Assembly: GCA_013398955.1 (NCBI GenBank)
Contig: VWPU01004593.1
Coordinates: forward strand, 1-64,000
Origin: Callaeas wilsoni
Taxonomy: Eukaryota > Chordata > Aves > Passeriformes > Callaeidae
Length of the DNA: 64,000 bases
Direction of reading: 5' to 3'
The position numbers were made by a program, and so were the translations under genes. The notes beneath the pieces are model-generated. The model saw only the letters and a program-made list of their open reading frames with translations, did not search any database and was not told where the DNA came from. Positions 24,201 through 37,370 of this stretch are shown in pieces (within the stretch, counting starts at the first letter, position 1; each line of letters starts with the position of its first letter).

Positions 24201-27200
24201 GTGCACCTGTCTGATGGCCAACATAGAAAAAACACTGAGCTGCCGGCATTGTAGCTGGTGTAATTTCATGCCTAGTTACCATGCAAAACAGTCAACTCTT
24301 TACAGGTCTGAAAGTGACTTCTTAGAGTATGTTTTCTTCCTGTCCAAGCAGAGAGCGTGCAGTGAAGAACAGTGGCTTGGATTTTGTTTTCTTCGGTAGC
24401 CAATATAACGTCACTGGTTGTCTTTGTGTCTGCATCTCTTTGTGTGGTGGGACAAAAAAGCCGTGTCCAGTTTGGGAATGCTGCCAGTTTTATCAATATG
24501 ATGATTATATTCAGAAGAAAGGAGCTGCAGTGGTTCTTGTGGTGCCTCGATGGTAAATAATAGTAAAATATGGCTGTCTCTTAATATTCTGGTTAGACTC
24601 CCCCAGTTGCCACACACTGGAAAGCACCCCTTTTCATGTAGCTGCGTGCTCATGCACTCTGTGGTCAGCTAAAGTAAATGTGTGTGCTGGAATGTAGCAG
24701 AATCACTGTAAAATATTCCAGACCCGTTCCTGAGTATCGTCACTTGGATGATGCTGTTGCAGAGCTGGGGTTTTTAAAATTTATTTTTCAATCTTCGAGT
24801 GTTTGATAGAGTTGCTGCAGTCCTTTCTAGAGGCTTTGGGGATAAAACCATCGCTATAACTTTGCAGCTTGGAAATATCTGCACAGACTCAGTCCTGCAC
24901 CTCACACCAGACAATAATGAGCACTGAAAGCTAAACTGAGCCCATTGATATGGTGATGATCAGTACTTTTTTCTTTCTGATTAATATTCAACCTGTGTCT
25001 TCTATAACGTTTCAAACAGACCATGGGATTGTCCATTCTCCTCAGATCCAGTTGCCCGGTGGATTTGAGCGTGTCCTGCCAGGGAAGCTGCTGGCACTGT
25101 GTCCTGTTAAGGCCGTATCCCTGTTGGCCTGTGGTGCTGTGGTTATGTGGATGATCCAATTTGGGTTGTTTTTCATTCCCTGAGAGTGGTCCTGGGCTGA
25201 AGGTGGCGGACTGCAGCGTGGAGAGAGTTCCCTCCGTGTTTGATCCGCTGCAGCGTGGAGCCTGTAATCCCACAAGGGCTGCTGTATCCCTGCTGGGAGT
25301 CTGGGAGTCATGCAGGAAGTGCAGAGGACTCCGTGCTCCAGCCCTGGCCTTGGAACGCTCACATGCCAAGAGATCTGGGAGAGGAGCAGTGAGTGGCAGG
25401 ACACCATGCAGTGCCATGGCCAGCACTAAGTGAGCAAGAGCAGAACCACATATTTTGAATGATGTTTTAAGTTGAAGCAAATTCAATTTACTCAAACATC
25501 TTGGGAAAGAGAGCCCTTCTTGTCTGTGCTTGAGGAGAGCTTCCTGGCCGCTTTGCCAGCTCTCATCTGCTCTGTTTTCCTTGTCACCTCTGATGTGGAG
25601 TGGCCACATTGGTTCTCCCATGGGATCAGGAGCTCACTGGCCGCCAAAGGAGGCAGACCAAGAGGCCAGCAGGCTCTCAGAGCCTGGGGATGAGCTGTCC
25701 TGTGGCTCTTGGACATTAGATGATGTTTGAATGAGGCAATGTAGCATTGGGAATGCCAGCACCCTCCATCTCATGCCGGCTTTTGGCAGGTGTCCTTTGG
25801 ACTTTGAGAGTGGGGACTTGGATGTCCAGGTTAAGCAGGCTGGGATGGAAAATCTCCCAGGTGTAACTACAGGAAATGTAGTTCCAGCCTCCTGAAAGGG
25901 CAGGAGGAAGGGTCTGTGTCAGGTGGCCAAACACACCTTCCCTCCTACCCCCAGCACTTTGGTTGAAGGTCAAGGCTGAGAGCTCTGCTTTTGCTGCCAG
26001 GGTAGCCAGGGAAGCTCACAGCCAGGTAATGTCAGTGGAAGTAGGAAATTCATAGGGTCTGAAGAGGAATTAAAACACAGGGGCATTCAGAGAGTGCTGA
26101 GGCACGCTCATCTCTGGGTTGTGCGCTTCATACCAGAGCTGCTCCTGGGTAAATCCCTGCTTGCCCAAACCACAGCAAATTTAACAGGATAATAGTTTGG
26201 AGACATGATAGATCACTCTGTTCGTTGGTTTCTCTGTCTTCTGTTTGTGGGGAGATGCTGGAAGAAATGGGGATTTGCACATGTAAATACATCTAAATAT
26301 ATCTGTATAAGTGCACTCCTGCTCCCTGAAGGGAGAAGGCGCACCCCAGTCAGTGATGGGGAGATGCTCTCCCAGCAGTTCTGTGTTGTCTCCCCATGAG
26401 CTTTCAGGAACTGGAGCTGTTGGAAAGAGCAGGGAAATGAGGAGGGAGAGGAGTGAAATGCCATGTGAGGCTCATGCAGCCTTTATTTCTCGCTCTGCAG
26501 TAAAGATGACCTTGCTGGCTTGATTGCTTTAGGTTTGCTGCAAATCTCATCCACTCAGCAAACTGCTGGAGGGAGCTGCTGGCAGTGTCTCCAGGTAACA
26601 GTAATAAAGCCCCAAGTGGTTATAATATTATTTCATTTATAACTGAATGAAATGCATCGGGGATCTGCAACAGAGCATTTATTTGACAGGGCGTGCCGGC
26701 AGCTCAGCCTCGTGGGGAGAGGGGAGGGCTGGGGAGTGGCTCAGGCTTGCCAGCATTCTCCATAGGCACAGTTCAGGATGTAAGCTTTTTTCTTCCAGAA
26801 AAAAAAGATTTCTAGGAAATGCAAGATGAAGTGGTCTTTGTTTGGACTGGCCACACAATCCCCTCACGAGCAAACATTTTATCATGGCAGTTAGGCTGTG
26901 ATGAGTGATGTATTACAGTAGCAGGCTTGTTGCTCAGTGTAAGTGCTGCTGCCTTTATGGCCAGAGAAAACCAGGCAAAGAGGCTGCTTGAAGCAGTTCA
27001 GTGCTAAAATTGCTGTTAAAGCCCTTTCAAGGGAAATCCTTGTGGCAGAAGGCTTTCACATTTATTAATTAGTCTAATTTCTCTACCTTGTGAAAGATAA
27101 ATCATTCCAAAAATAAAGAATCAAATCCAGGTAAATTTATATTTAATGAGATAACGTTATAATGAAAGAGAATCTTGTAGTTATCAAAAAATGTCTTAGA

Positions 27201-30200
27201 AGTGCCTTTTGTAGTTGTAAAACGCAGTGAGGGTATTTTTTTTCTTGCATTTCCCCTCCTTCCCAGCAAAACCTCACTGAGCACGTCTGGACAATGAATG
27301 TTCTTTTGTAAGGATGAACACACAATCTCAGAGGTTAAATTTGCTCTGTAAGATGTTTGCACTCACATAAAGCTCTTTTATGTGTGACATTTCCTGCGTT
27401 ATAGCAACCAGCTTCAAAAAATGGGTGTTTAACAAAGACTTAACTTCACATAAGCAAGGCTCGAGTTACCTTTTAAAAATGTCACTGTCACTCAACAAAA
27501 CCCTTAACACTGTCCTCAGATTGCTCCCAGTCCCCTCCCTGGCCTGGAGCTGCGGTACCCAGGGCTTCAGTGGGTCCAGCAGGGCAGTTCTTGCTGCTGT
27601 GAGCCTGGGAATCGCCTGTGCAGCAGGTGAAGGTGCTCCTTCTGTGCTCCCCAGGGGTGCATCCACCCCCTTGGGTACCACGGAGGCCTCCAGTTTGTAG
27701 CTCACTGAAGAAGCCTCTCAGCTGGGCAGAATTTCATCTGGGCAGAAACTCAGCACGAGGCTCTTCTCAGCACGTCTCTCCCAGGAGAGGTGCATTGTGT
27801 TTTTTTTAAAAAAATTCCTTTTATCCTTTCGAGATTGTCACCCTTAGGACTTTACAGTGCATGCACCTTTTACTTCACATGGGCAGCTGTGTGTCCACTT
27901 AGTGAGTGGCTCAAGTCACTCTTCTCCATGCATTTTGTTGCCTTTTTTCCTCCTTTTTTCACACTTTTTCTTTTGCGAATAGACTTTGGACACTGCTTTT
28001 AAAATTATGCAAATTTCCATCTTGACTAGAAGAGGCTGACCACTGAAGCTGCCTTGCTTTTAATGTTATGCAGGATGTGTCTTTTTTTAATCTCTTTTTT
28101 TTTTCTTTCCTTCTTCAGTCAAGTCTACAAAGAATACTCTGTTTTATGTGCTTTATGTGTATGATTTCTTCTTAAAGGACGACTCATTTCCTCTACTTTA
28201 GAGGTATTTTCTTAAATCTGTCACTTCCTGTCTCTTTGCTGTCTGATTTGCCAGTTTTTACATTTTTTCATAACTGTTCCTCTCATTAAATTCTCAAATC
28301 CTTCGGGAATTGCGTTTTGCCCAGGCGAGTGAAACTTCTTTTTTATTCTCTGGCAAGAAATATTTGATGATTAATTTAATTGCTAAATTGGCTTCTAAGC
28401 AGAAGCAGGCTTGGAAAACTGAAGGGGAATTAATCACGCCCGGCTAACAGAAGGGACTTGAAAATGTGAAGGCTCCACCAAAGACGTCAGTGAAAGCTGA
28501 GGTGCACGGTAGCTAACAAGCTTTTAGTATTTTATCATACTTTTTTTTTTGATTTCTTACTGGCTTTCGCTGCTTTTTGCCTGCTTGAAGAACAGACTGT
28601 TCCCTCCCAGGGAGGGAGGAAAAGCTCAGATCCGTGTGCTCATGGGATGTACCAAGGCCTTCATCCTTCACCTGTCCTGCAGCAAAAGGGGCGTCCTCAA
28701 ACAGCCTCATCCTGACAAATGTTTCTCTTGAACTTTCTGCAGACACTCCCAGTCGATTTGGATTGAACTGTCTTTAATGTAAAAACAATTGGAAATTAAT
28801 TCTGCTGTAGTAAAATGCTCAGTTTCAACGGCAAGTGCTGTATCAGGTGACATTTAAGATTATTTTGTGAAAAATATATTTATACTGAAAGCGACATACA
28901 GATAAGTTCCAAGAGGTACTGCTAAATAAGACCTGGCATAAGGTTGGATTTTCCTCTGATGTAAATAGGTGTAACTTGATCAGGTAGCAAGGTTCTGCTG
29001 ATGTACATCAGCTAAAGATTAAAAATCTTGCATGTGATTACATACAAGTACTACAATAAAACACTGAGGTCTAAAGGATAGGGTTTTCAGTATTTTATGA
29101 AAACAAATTGAATCCCTGTTGAAAAGGTTTCTGCCTGTAAGACTGTGGGTCTTGAGCGAGCTCAACTTCATGGGACTCCAAAGGCATTATTAAAACTTCT
29201 ATAATTACCTAAAATAGCTGTTCTAATGTTCTAATACATTAGATTGGCATGACATTAAAGCTCAGTGTCTTGGACTTTTGCAGGACTAGGCTTTAGTGTA
29301 ATGGCACTTCCATTATTGAGATGGGAATCTCCCTTTGAAATGCATCAAATCCTTTATAACTAGTGGGGATGAGGTGCCAAGGCATAAAATATCTGATTTC
29401 TATTAACCATGTAAGATCTCCTGTTGGTGGGAAATACCAATAAGGCCTAGCACACACTGCCTCTTGGGGGAAAAATGGGAATTTAGGGAGAAAATTTGTG
29501 TTTGGAGAGGTAGGAGAAGCAACTTCACTGTGAGTTGTTACCTGTTTTGCCTGCTGTCTCCATTGGCAGAGGGAGGGATTAGCACTGTTGTGGCAATATT
29601 AGGTGTGATGTTTGAAGGTTAAATTAAGTGGAGGAAAGAAATGAGAAATTACAGATGTGAAAAATGCTCCTACATAGGTAAAACTTCTGAAGTTACTCCA
29701 TACTTTAATAAGACATTCCTTGTAAAATGCACATAGGATACTAACTTCTCCAGGTTGCCTGTAACTTGAATAAACACTTTCCTTCAACCCCTAGATAAAG
29801 ACATTGAGGTTTTCTGCATTGTTTGCCATGCATTAATTCAGACATGCAAATGATGACTGAAGAACCTGATTTCCATAGTGCAGGAAGTATTTTCTGAAAA
29901 ACAAGCAACCCCAAATTGTATCAGCATTGTACTGAACATGGACCAATGCTTCGAAAATCATTTTTCACTGGTTAAACTGGCTCCAGTCAAAAATCTTCTA
30001 CTGAATGTTAATTATTTTTGCATTTGTTTTTGAATAAATGTTAACAGTCTGAGAACTACACTCTATTGATCATTTCCCCTTGATTTATGTAGTAGTCGAG
30101 CAGAGCAAATATAAATCTGATTAGTTTTGAGCATTTTTTGTTTGGTTAGGTTTATCAGAGGTTATAAGGTAAATGCAAACACAGCTGTGGTTCAGGCAGT

Positions 30201-32170
30201 CCTGCCCAACTGAACGCTTTGGTACTTACACAGGTGATTAAATTAACGGTATCTCATGCACATTGGCACATAAATCGAGATGTAAAATGCCAGAGCTGTA
30301 AATATGCATTATTGCTGCACAAATTTCTGACATCTCCTCGTGCTGAATGGCTGGTAAAGTGTTGGGCAGCTGGTAAAGGCTTCAACCTGCAGATGGGAGA
30401 AGTAACAGGAAAATATGCAGTAAACCTGAAATTTCCTAAATGGAATGGAGCAGGATGGTTTTATAGCAGAAAGTAATTGGACTTGAGATGACATCTGTAA
30501 ACTTTACTTTTCCTCTCCCTTGAAATCCCAAGGAAGAGCCCAGGACTTCCTCCATGCTTATCCTGTAGTTGTGTTCTAGACATTTCTCAAGCACTTTTCA
30601 GTGACTTTTTCATTAGTCCCTTGGGAGTTCTGGTTTTTTCCCTTCAAGCTGTAGCCAAATAGTGTCTTGCCCTAGGGTCAGAGGAGAATTACCTTAGTTA
30701 CACTGTTGACTGGTCCCTTCACATTTAGGTTATTGTTTTATAAATTTTTGTAATATTTTTGTGGGTCATGCCTTGGCTCCTTTCAAACCAGGGGCGTTAC
30801 TCTTCCCTGTGCACAGTCTGATGTCTATTTAGGTAGTTTATTAGGATCATCTCCTCCACAGACTTTAATTTCTGGTGCTTGTCAGTCTTTCCCTGCAACG
30901 AGGTGACTTGTGGACCATTTTCTTTTCTGCTGTAGTGGATTTGCACTGCTTCACCGCTGTGCTCTGCACTGAGAAGCAGCATTTAGTTTGCTTCAACCTG
31001 TTTTCCTCCTCTTATTGCCACCCAGAGGATCTCGTGAGCTCATTTAACAGCCTTCAGCCTCTACTCTCTCTACCTGTTAGTATTTTTCTTTGGATTCCTA
31101 CCATCCCCTGGAGCATTGCCTCTTACTAATTGAGAGCTAATGCTAAGTAGGGCAAACATTGTAAAGAGCAGCTTTTCCATGAAGAGCCTCTTTAATTGCT
31201 GGCAGGAGAGGGTAATATCTATAGTGTTTCCTTTCCCTTTGCTAATTCAGGTTCAAGTATTGCCCTTCCTGCTGTATATGAAAGCACTTTAAAAAAGGTT
31301 AGTGCTTTGTACTTGATGGTAGTGATTAATGAAGCTTCATGGCATAGGATTATTTTTGGTATCAAGAAAAGAAATGGGCATCTGACTGTGTGTGTTTCAA
31401 TATCAGCCTTAAGCTTATGCAAGAGCTTCTGAGATGCTGGTAATTTTCTGTTTGGTTTGAGAGAAAACATTACTTGGATGCAACAGACCAAAGGGACTCT
31501 CCTGTATTAGGAAATCTTCAGAAATGCCAGGTCAGTGGCTTCAGTTCTTACCTGGCCACTGGACTTTGGCAGGTTTCTCAAGCAGTGTTCGGATGATTGC
31601 CCAAACCCAGTACCCAGTTGTGTGAGCAGGTGCTGTCTCTTGGTTTTCACCAACAGATCTTGTGCCTTCCTCTTCCTCCTCCACGTCCTGGAAACGTGAA
31701 CTGTTCGGTGGAAGACTCTCCTGACCAGATTGAGATGTTAAATATTTTTGTCAGCTGAACTTTCAGTTTATACATGGGGCTGGGTTGCTTTTAATGAGAA
31801 TGCCTCGTCTTGTTTCTCTCCTCTTCCGTCTCTTTAATTCTGCTTTGTCCTTTACAGCACTCCAAAGGGCACTGCAGCAGAAAGGGAACACCTGAACAAC
31901 GCAACATGAAGCCCAGAGCTTTTTATATTTTTATATCTCCTTTCTTAAAAAGATTTGGCCTGGGGCTAGGCGTGTGCAGGTGGGAAAGGTGGAAAGACAT
32001 GTCTGCTTTTTCTACTGATGTCTAAAGGTTTAAGGGCAATTGTGGGGTTGTTTGTTCTTCTGGTGATCAATAATAGTGATGGATTGGGGTTTCTTGCTCT
32101 CAGAGTTTTTGTCAGTTTTGTGTTTCTCCTCCCTCCTAAAGGAGAACTTTCCATGCTTTGAATAGAGTCA
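21241..32170. other. Intron 2 interval, mostly unique sequence
   Basis: No gene or clear transposable element is seen. GC is moderate up to ~27 kb and then falls, with AT-rich stretches at about 28.05-28.45 kb and 28.75-30.1 kb that contain homeodomain-type TAATT cores and an octamer ATGCAAAT (29844-29851). The longest open frame (24902-25621, minus) has no recognisable domain. Confidence 0.55.
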
Positions 32171-32174
32171 CATG

Positions 32175-32905
32175 CCTGGTTAATTTGTGCCTAAGTGCAT
32201 TGATGGGTTTTGACTGGTTAATCTATGCCTAACTACAGTGCTGGGTTTTGGACTGGTTAATTTGTGCCTAACTGCATTGATGGGTTTTGGATTGGTTAAT
32301 TTGTGCCTAAGTGCATTGATAGTTTGGACTGGTTAATCTGTGCCTAACTAGAGTGCTGGGTTTTGGACTGGTTCATTTATGCTTAAGTGCACTGATGGGT
32401 TTTGGATTGGTTAATTTGTGCCTAACTGCATTGATGGGTTTTGGATTGGTTAATTTGTGCCTAACTGCATTGATGGGTTTTGGATTTGTTAATTTATGCC
32501 TAACTGCGTTGATGGGTTTTCGACTGGTTAATCTGTGCCTAACTACAGTGCTGGGTTTTGACTGGTTAATCTGTGCCTAACTGCAGTACTGGATTTTGAC
32601 TGGTTAATCTGTGCCTAACTGCAGTGCTGGATTTTGACTGGTTAATCTGTGCCTAACTGCAGTACTGGATTTTGACTGGTTAATCTGTGCCTAACTACAG
32701 TGCTGGGTTTTGACTGGTTAATCTGTGCCTAACTGCAGTACTGGATTTTGACTGGTTAATCTGTGCCTAACTACAGTGCTGGGTTTTGGACTGGTTAATT
32801 TATGCCTAGCTGCAGTGCTGGATTTTGGCTGGTTAATCTGTGCCTAACTGCAGTGCTGGATTTTGACTGGTTAATCTGTGCCTAACTACAGTGCTGGGTT
32901 TTGAC
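32175..32905. repeat. 38/39-bp tandem array, about 19 units
   Basis: About 731 bases of tandem units built on ggttaatctgtgcctaact plus a variable ctg/gcattgatgg segment. The 5' half is mostly 39-base units with gcattgatggg; the 3' half is mostly 38-base units with cagtgctgg or cagtactgg. Divergence between units is visible throughout, so the array is older or less homogenised than the one at 20.65 kb. A short frame at 32353-32580 (+) is only the in-frame translation of 39-base units. Confidence 0.96.
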
Positions 32906-34257
32906 CCGTGTGTTTAGTTGGAAGACCCTAGCTGGCCTCAGCACTGAGGCTTGGGCTGCTCCTGAACCTGAGAGGCCTTTCCACTTATCCCAAAGTGGTG
33001 ATGGACCTGACCTGCTGAACCAATCTAACCTGAAATGGTGGCTCATTAAAATCTAGATATTCCTTAAGCACTGGCATGGCCGAGAGAGTAGAGCACTGGC
33101 ACCCTGGCACTTTCACCCAGGCTCCCTGAACTTTTCATTTGTTCAAAAAGTGATTTCATGGGTATGAGTCTTTATCAGTATTTAGTTTTAAGCCAGCAGC
33201 TTTAATTAGGCTTTTGACAGAGAAAAAGGCACTCCTGGTAGTAGCTTATTAACTTCCCAAGAGTTTTGTAGACACTTGGATGTCACTAATTTCAGAAGGT
33301 GAGGAGTGTGTCTTTGTGGAGCCCTTTTTACCTCTGATATTCAAAGCGTCTTATCTTGCCTTTGAAGCTGTAGGTAGAAGTTAGGCTGGTGTTCATTCCA
33401 GCCCTGCACTGCTCATTCTGTTTGTGTTGTAGGTTTTTCTTCTGTATAAAAAGGGGAGGATTTGGTAGCTCATCATAGCTGTTAAATTGGGGTCACGGAA
33501 GGGAATATTAAAATAGAAGGACTTTTTAGGTGAGAAACAGTTTTGAAAAGTGAACAGCTTAGGAGTTGTTTCCTAAAAACTTGTTGCTAATAATGATTTT
33601 TGTGGTTGGAACATGGTATTTTTATAGTATTACCTTGATAATGTTCTCCTTTTTCCTTTGCCTGCAACCTTAAAAAAAATAGTATTACATTAATTATGGA
33701 AATTTTAAAAACCCACCTAAGTTTTCCTAATATTTGCAATTCCATGCCCTTTTCAAAATGCTGGAGTTTTAAGGACAGAACGAAGTTACTCTGTGTCCTT
33801 AATCCTTTTTTCTACTCAGGATTATGTCTCCCACAACAGAATCAGACATGAAAAAGGGATTTTTGCAGCAGGGCTTTGCCTTTGCTGTATCTTAAGCACA
33901 AAGATAAGCATGTTTATGCTTGAACATGACGACACTATGGAAAATAATTGTTGATCTGATTAACTCCATTGAGAGGGAGTTTGCCTTCCTGTGCTTTCTG
34001 GGTGTTCATCTGCCTGGGGCGGTGAGGGCTGTGCCACAAGAGCTGCTGCTTCATTTCCACTCTGCAGCCACTCAGAGCATCCAACAAGTTTGGACAGCAG
34101 ACAAAAGACAGGCCTGCAAGAGTCCCTTCTGCATGTCAGACTTTGACAAGTTTGTGTGTTTAAAGAAGCTGGAAGTAATAAAGGCTGAGCAGAAGAGGCT
34201 TCTCAATACCTTTAGGAAGAACCACGTGTGGTTTTTTTAATGCTGCTAGATAATTTT

Positions 34258-34278
34258 GGTGGTGGTGGTGGTGTTGTT
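34258..34278. repeat. (GGT)5(GTT)2 microsatellite
   Basis: Five GGT then two GTT triplets, shortly upstream of a T-tract. Confidence 0.8.
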
Positions 34279-36481
34279 GTCTGTCTTGGCTGATTTTTTT
34301 TTTTCCTATGAAAAAATGGATTTTTATTTTCACCTCTTTTTCTTTCAATCCAGGCATTCAGGAAACCTGAAATTGAAATTGACTTGTATTGATGGCTAGA
34401 TAGAGCTGAGAAGCAGACAACTGGAATTTCTCTCTCAGAAAGCAAGTATTCAGTTAAATAAGTAAATCCCCCTATGACAGTTTAATCCTAAACTGAGCAC
34501 AGAGTCTCATGCAATGAAACAAATGTCCACAATATTAGGGAGGACTCTCAGAAGCCTCGTTTAACTGCTGGAAATAAAGACATGTTAACGTGCTGCTCAT
34601 TCCATAAATATTTCCCAGTTGTAAGCCATAATGGGCAAACACATTACCTTTCACCACAGTGGTGATTAAAAATGGCAGGACTGCTAAAGCATCAGCACAC
34701 AAAACTCCCCTAGAATGTGCACCCACGTGAGGTGGTGTCTTTCCTCTGGCCTTAACTTTTGCCACAGCTGGAATGCCAAGCTTGGGGCAACAAAGCCTGG
34801 TGCTGTGTCTCTGTAGGGTCAAACTTAGGGGAATCACTTATTCCCTACCTGAACTCCATATTTTGAAAGAGTCTACGCTTAACAGATTCCATCTGCAAGA
34901 CCACCACATTAAAGGATGAGGTGTGATGGAAGGATCTGTATTTCCTTGGTTTGGTTTCATCTGCTTTTTGTCAGTCTGTAGCCCCATTTCCTCCGTGTTC
35001 CCCTTGCAGGTAGATGTGTTTGTGCCTCACCTTTTGCTTTGTGCTCTCTGCTCTGCCTGTACTTGCCTGTTGTGTGTCACCTCACTTTTGGCTCGTTAAG
35101 TTTGGAGGTCAGAGAGAGGTTGGGTTTTTTCTTGGCTTTTGTTGTTGTTTGTGTTTTCTTAGCTGCTTTTTTCTTTTCATATTGTTACCAAGCCTCATGG
35201 CTTCTCCTCTGGGGTAAGAGAGTGCCTTTGGCCATCCCAAGACTATAAATTATAAACAGAATTGTCTTTAACTTGCAGATTTTGAGCAAATCTTTCTTGG
35301 AGTAGCACTGGAGGTGGTGATTAGAGCTGAGGCTGGTTTTCTGTTGAGTGTGAAGTTCTCACAGCTGTCTGGCAGAGCTGTTTGCTTGCTGCAAAGCCTT
35401 CTTGTACAGTTGGCTCAGGTTCCACGGTCATAAAGTATCTTTTGACAAGTTATTTTGCTTTTTTTAGTTTCTTTTCAATTTTTTAAAAAATCATTTTTAT
35501 TTCACCCTTTTCTGACTCTAGCACATGATTTCAGGTCCTGCCTCCATGACAATAAAATAGGGCTTTTCTTTTTGGCAGTGGGCATTTCTGACTTGTCCCC
35601 AAACCTCCTGCTCTCCCAGGGCAGGGACATCGTGCTTGGTTGGAGTCAGCTCTGCCCAGTCTGTAATACCACTTAGACAGGCTGTCATCTGGCTTATTAA
35701 ATGCATGGGAAAGCAGTTTCTTATACCTGTCCAGTTTCCATTTCCAATTTCCATTCCTCGGAATGGACATTTCCCATAAGTCATACAGGAATTTTATGAC
35801 AAAATCTTACCTTAGAGCCTATTTGGGACAATGAATCTTGTCTTTTAGTTTGCCTCTTTGTAAGGGATTGTTCATAAAATGCTGAAGACGCTCATTTAAA
35901 TTCATCCCAGAAGTTTTGAGTGCTGAAGAAATTTCAGTTTATTCCAGACACTTATCAGGAGGAGACTCTGGAAACAGAAATGTGCGTAATTGGATACGTG
36001 CACAGAGATCCCTGCAGGGTGTGTGTTTCAAACTCTCTTGTCTCTGCTGTTAATAACAGCCCAAAAGGCCTCAGGCATCTATTTAAGGCTTTTTTTACTA
36101 AGGGGTACAGCGAAAAATATATATAATTTAATACAGTATTAAAATGCAAGTCACATGCAAAATTGACCATTCTTATTTAAGGTACTGTCAGCCTCTAAGT
36201 CCTCCTATTTGGTCTTGGTTTTGGTTCATATTTTTTCAGGGAGGGATGGAGGCAGCTGATGTTTAAAATACCTCAGTCTCTAATTCATGCCTGCATTCCA
36301 AGCGTTTAACAGCGCTGAGTCCCAGTGTGGATCGTCTTCACCTGGCACCTCACTGCGGGTCATCTTCACCTGGCACAGGTTTGCCCGCTGCTGGAAGGGC
36401 TCCTCCCAGAGCTGCTGCAGCCCCTGCCGAGGGGTGAGTGCAGCCAAGAGGGCCCTCAGAGGTGCTCTCAGAGCTGCATGT

Positions 36482-36527
36482 GCTGCAGCTTTGCCTTTTG
36501 CAGGGCTGCAGCTTTGCCTTTTGCAGG
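36482..36527. repeat. 23-bp direct duplication
   Basis: Two identical adjacent 23-base units of the form gctgcagctttgccttttgc plus agg (36482-36504 and 36505-36527); a partial third unit (gctgc) follows. A separate short repeat, tcttcacctggcac, occurs twice in 36330-36376. Together they point to local duplication in this GC-richer block. Confidence 0.85.
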
Positions 36528-37017
36528 GCTGCGCTGAGCTCTGTGCCCCGAGCTGCCTTTTGTGGCACAGGCTGAGTGCCCGGCCACCGCCCAACGCTGG
36601 GCAGCCTCTCCAGGTCCCGGCTTGGAATCACAGCCGGCTGCTTGGCAGGGACATCAAACCCTTCTGAGAACTGCCTGGGTGTGAGGCGAGACGCAGGGAT
36701 GGGCACAGCTCTGGGTTTCCTTCCCTGTCCCTCGCTGCGGCTTCTGCTCCTTCAGCGAGGAAATCGAGGAGCCAGTTGTCACAGTGCTGATGTTTTCCTG
36801 CTGCTCGAGCTGTCCAGCCGTGCCTCACTGATGGAGAGGATCCCCTGGCAGCATCATCATTTGCTTTTTTTGGGTAGGGTGGCCACATTCTAGGAGTTGT
36901 AGGCCAGCAGGGTGTATCTGTATTCCTGCCCGTCGAGCATGTCTTCGGTGGTGGTGTCTGTAATGTGAAACCACTCCAGAATATATCAAACCATGGAAGA
37001 GACAGATGTGGTGGCAC

Positions 37018-37370
37018 CTTTTGGAAGCTTTCCAGTGCCTAAAGGGGGCTGCAAGAAGGCTGGAGAGGGACTTGTGACAAGGACATGCAGTGACAGGGCA
37101 AGGGGGAATGACTTGAAGCTGAGGGAGGGCAGAGTTAAGTTAGATATTCAAAAGAAATTTGTTACTGTGAGGGTGGGGAGGCCCTGGCACAGGTTGCCCA
37201 GAGAAGCTGTGGCTGCCCATGGATCCCTGGAAGTGCTCAAAGCCAGGTGGAACGGGGCTTGGAGCAACCTGGGGTAGTGGAAGGTGTCCCTGCCATGGCA
37301 GGGGGGTGGAATGAGGTGGGCTTTAAGGTCTCTTCCAACTCAAACCATTCTGGGATTCTCTGGTTCTGTT
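37018..37370 (+). mobile_element. CR1 LINE 3' fragment, sense
   Basis: The last part of a CR1 element, in sense orientation. It includes the landmark phrases aaatttgttactgtgagggt, ggcacaggttgcccagagaa, ggaaggtgtccctgccatgg and ggtctcttccaact, ending in repeated attctggg/attctctgg. This is the end of ORF2 plus the 3' UTR of a typical 5'-truncated avian copy. No intact reverse transcriptase remains. Confidence 0.93.

Larger units (their letters stand above)
32906..37017. other. Intron 2 interval, unique sequence with small duplications
   Basis: No gene is supported. A short GGT/GTT microsatellite lies at 34258-34278. Near the end, a GC-richer block (about 36300-36760) contains short direct repeats, including a 23-bp duplication at 36482-36527. 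The rest looks unique. Confidence 0.55.

Noticed and set aside
24902..25621. 239-codon minus-strand frame
   Set aside because: No known motif or family resemblance; overlaps open frames on the other strand; most likely chance.
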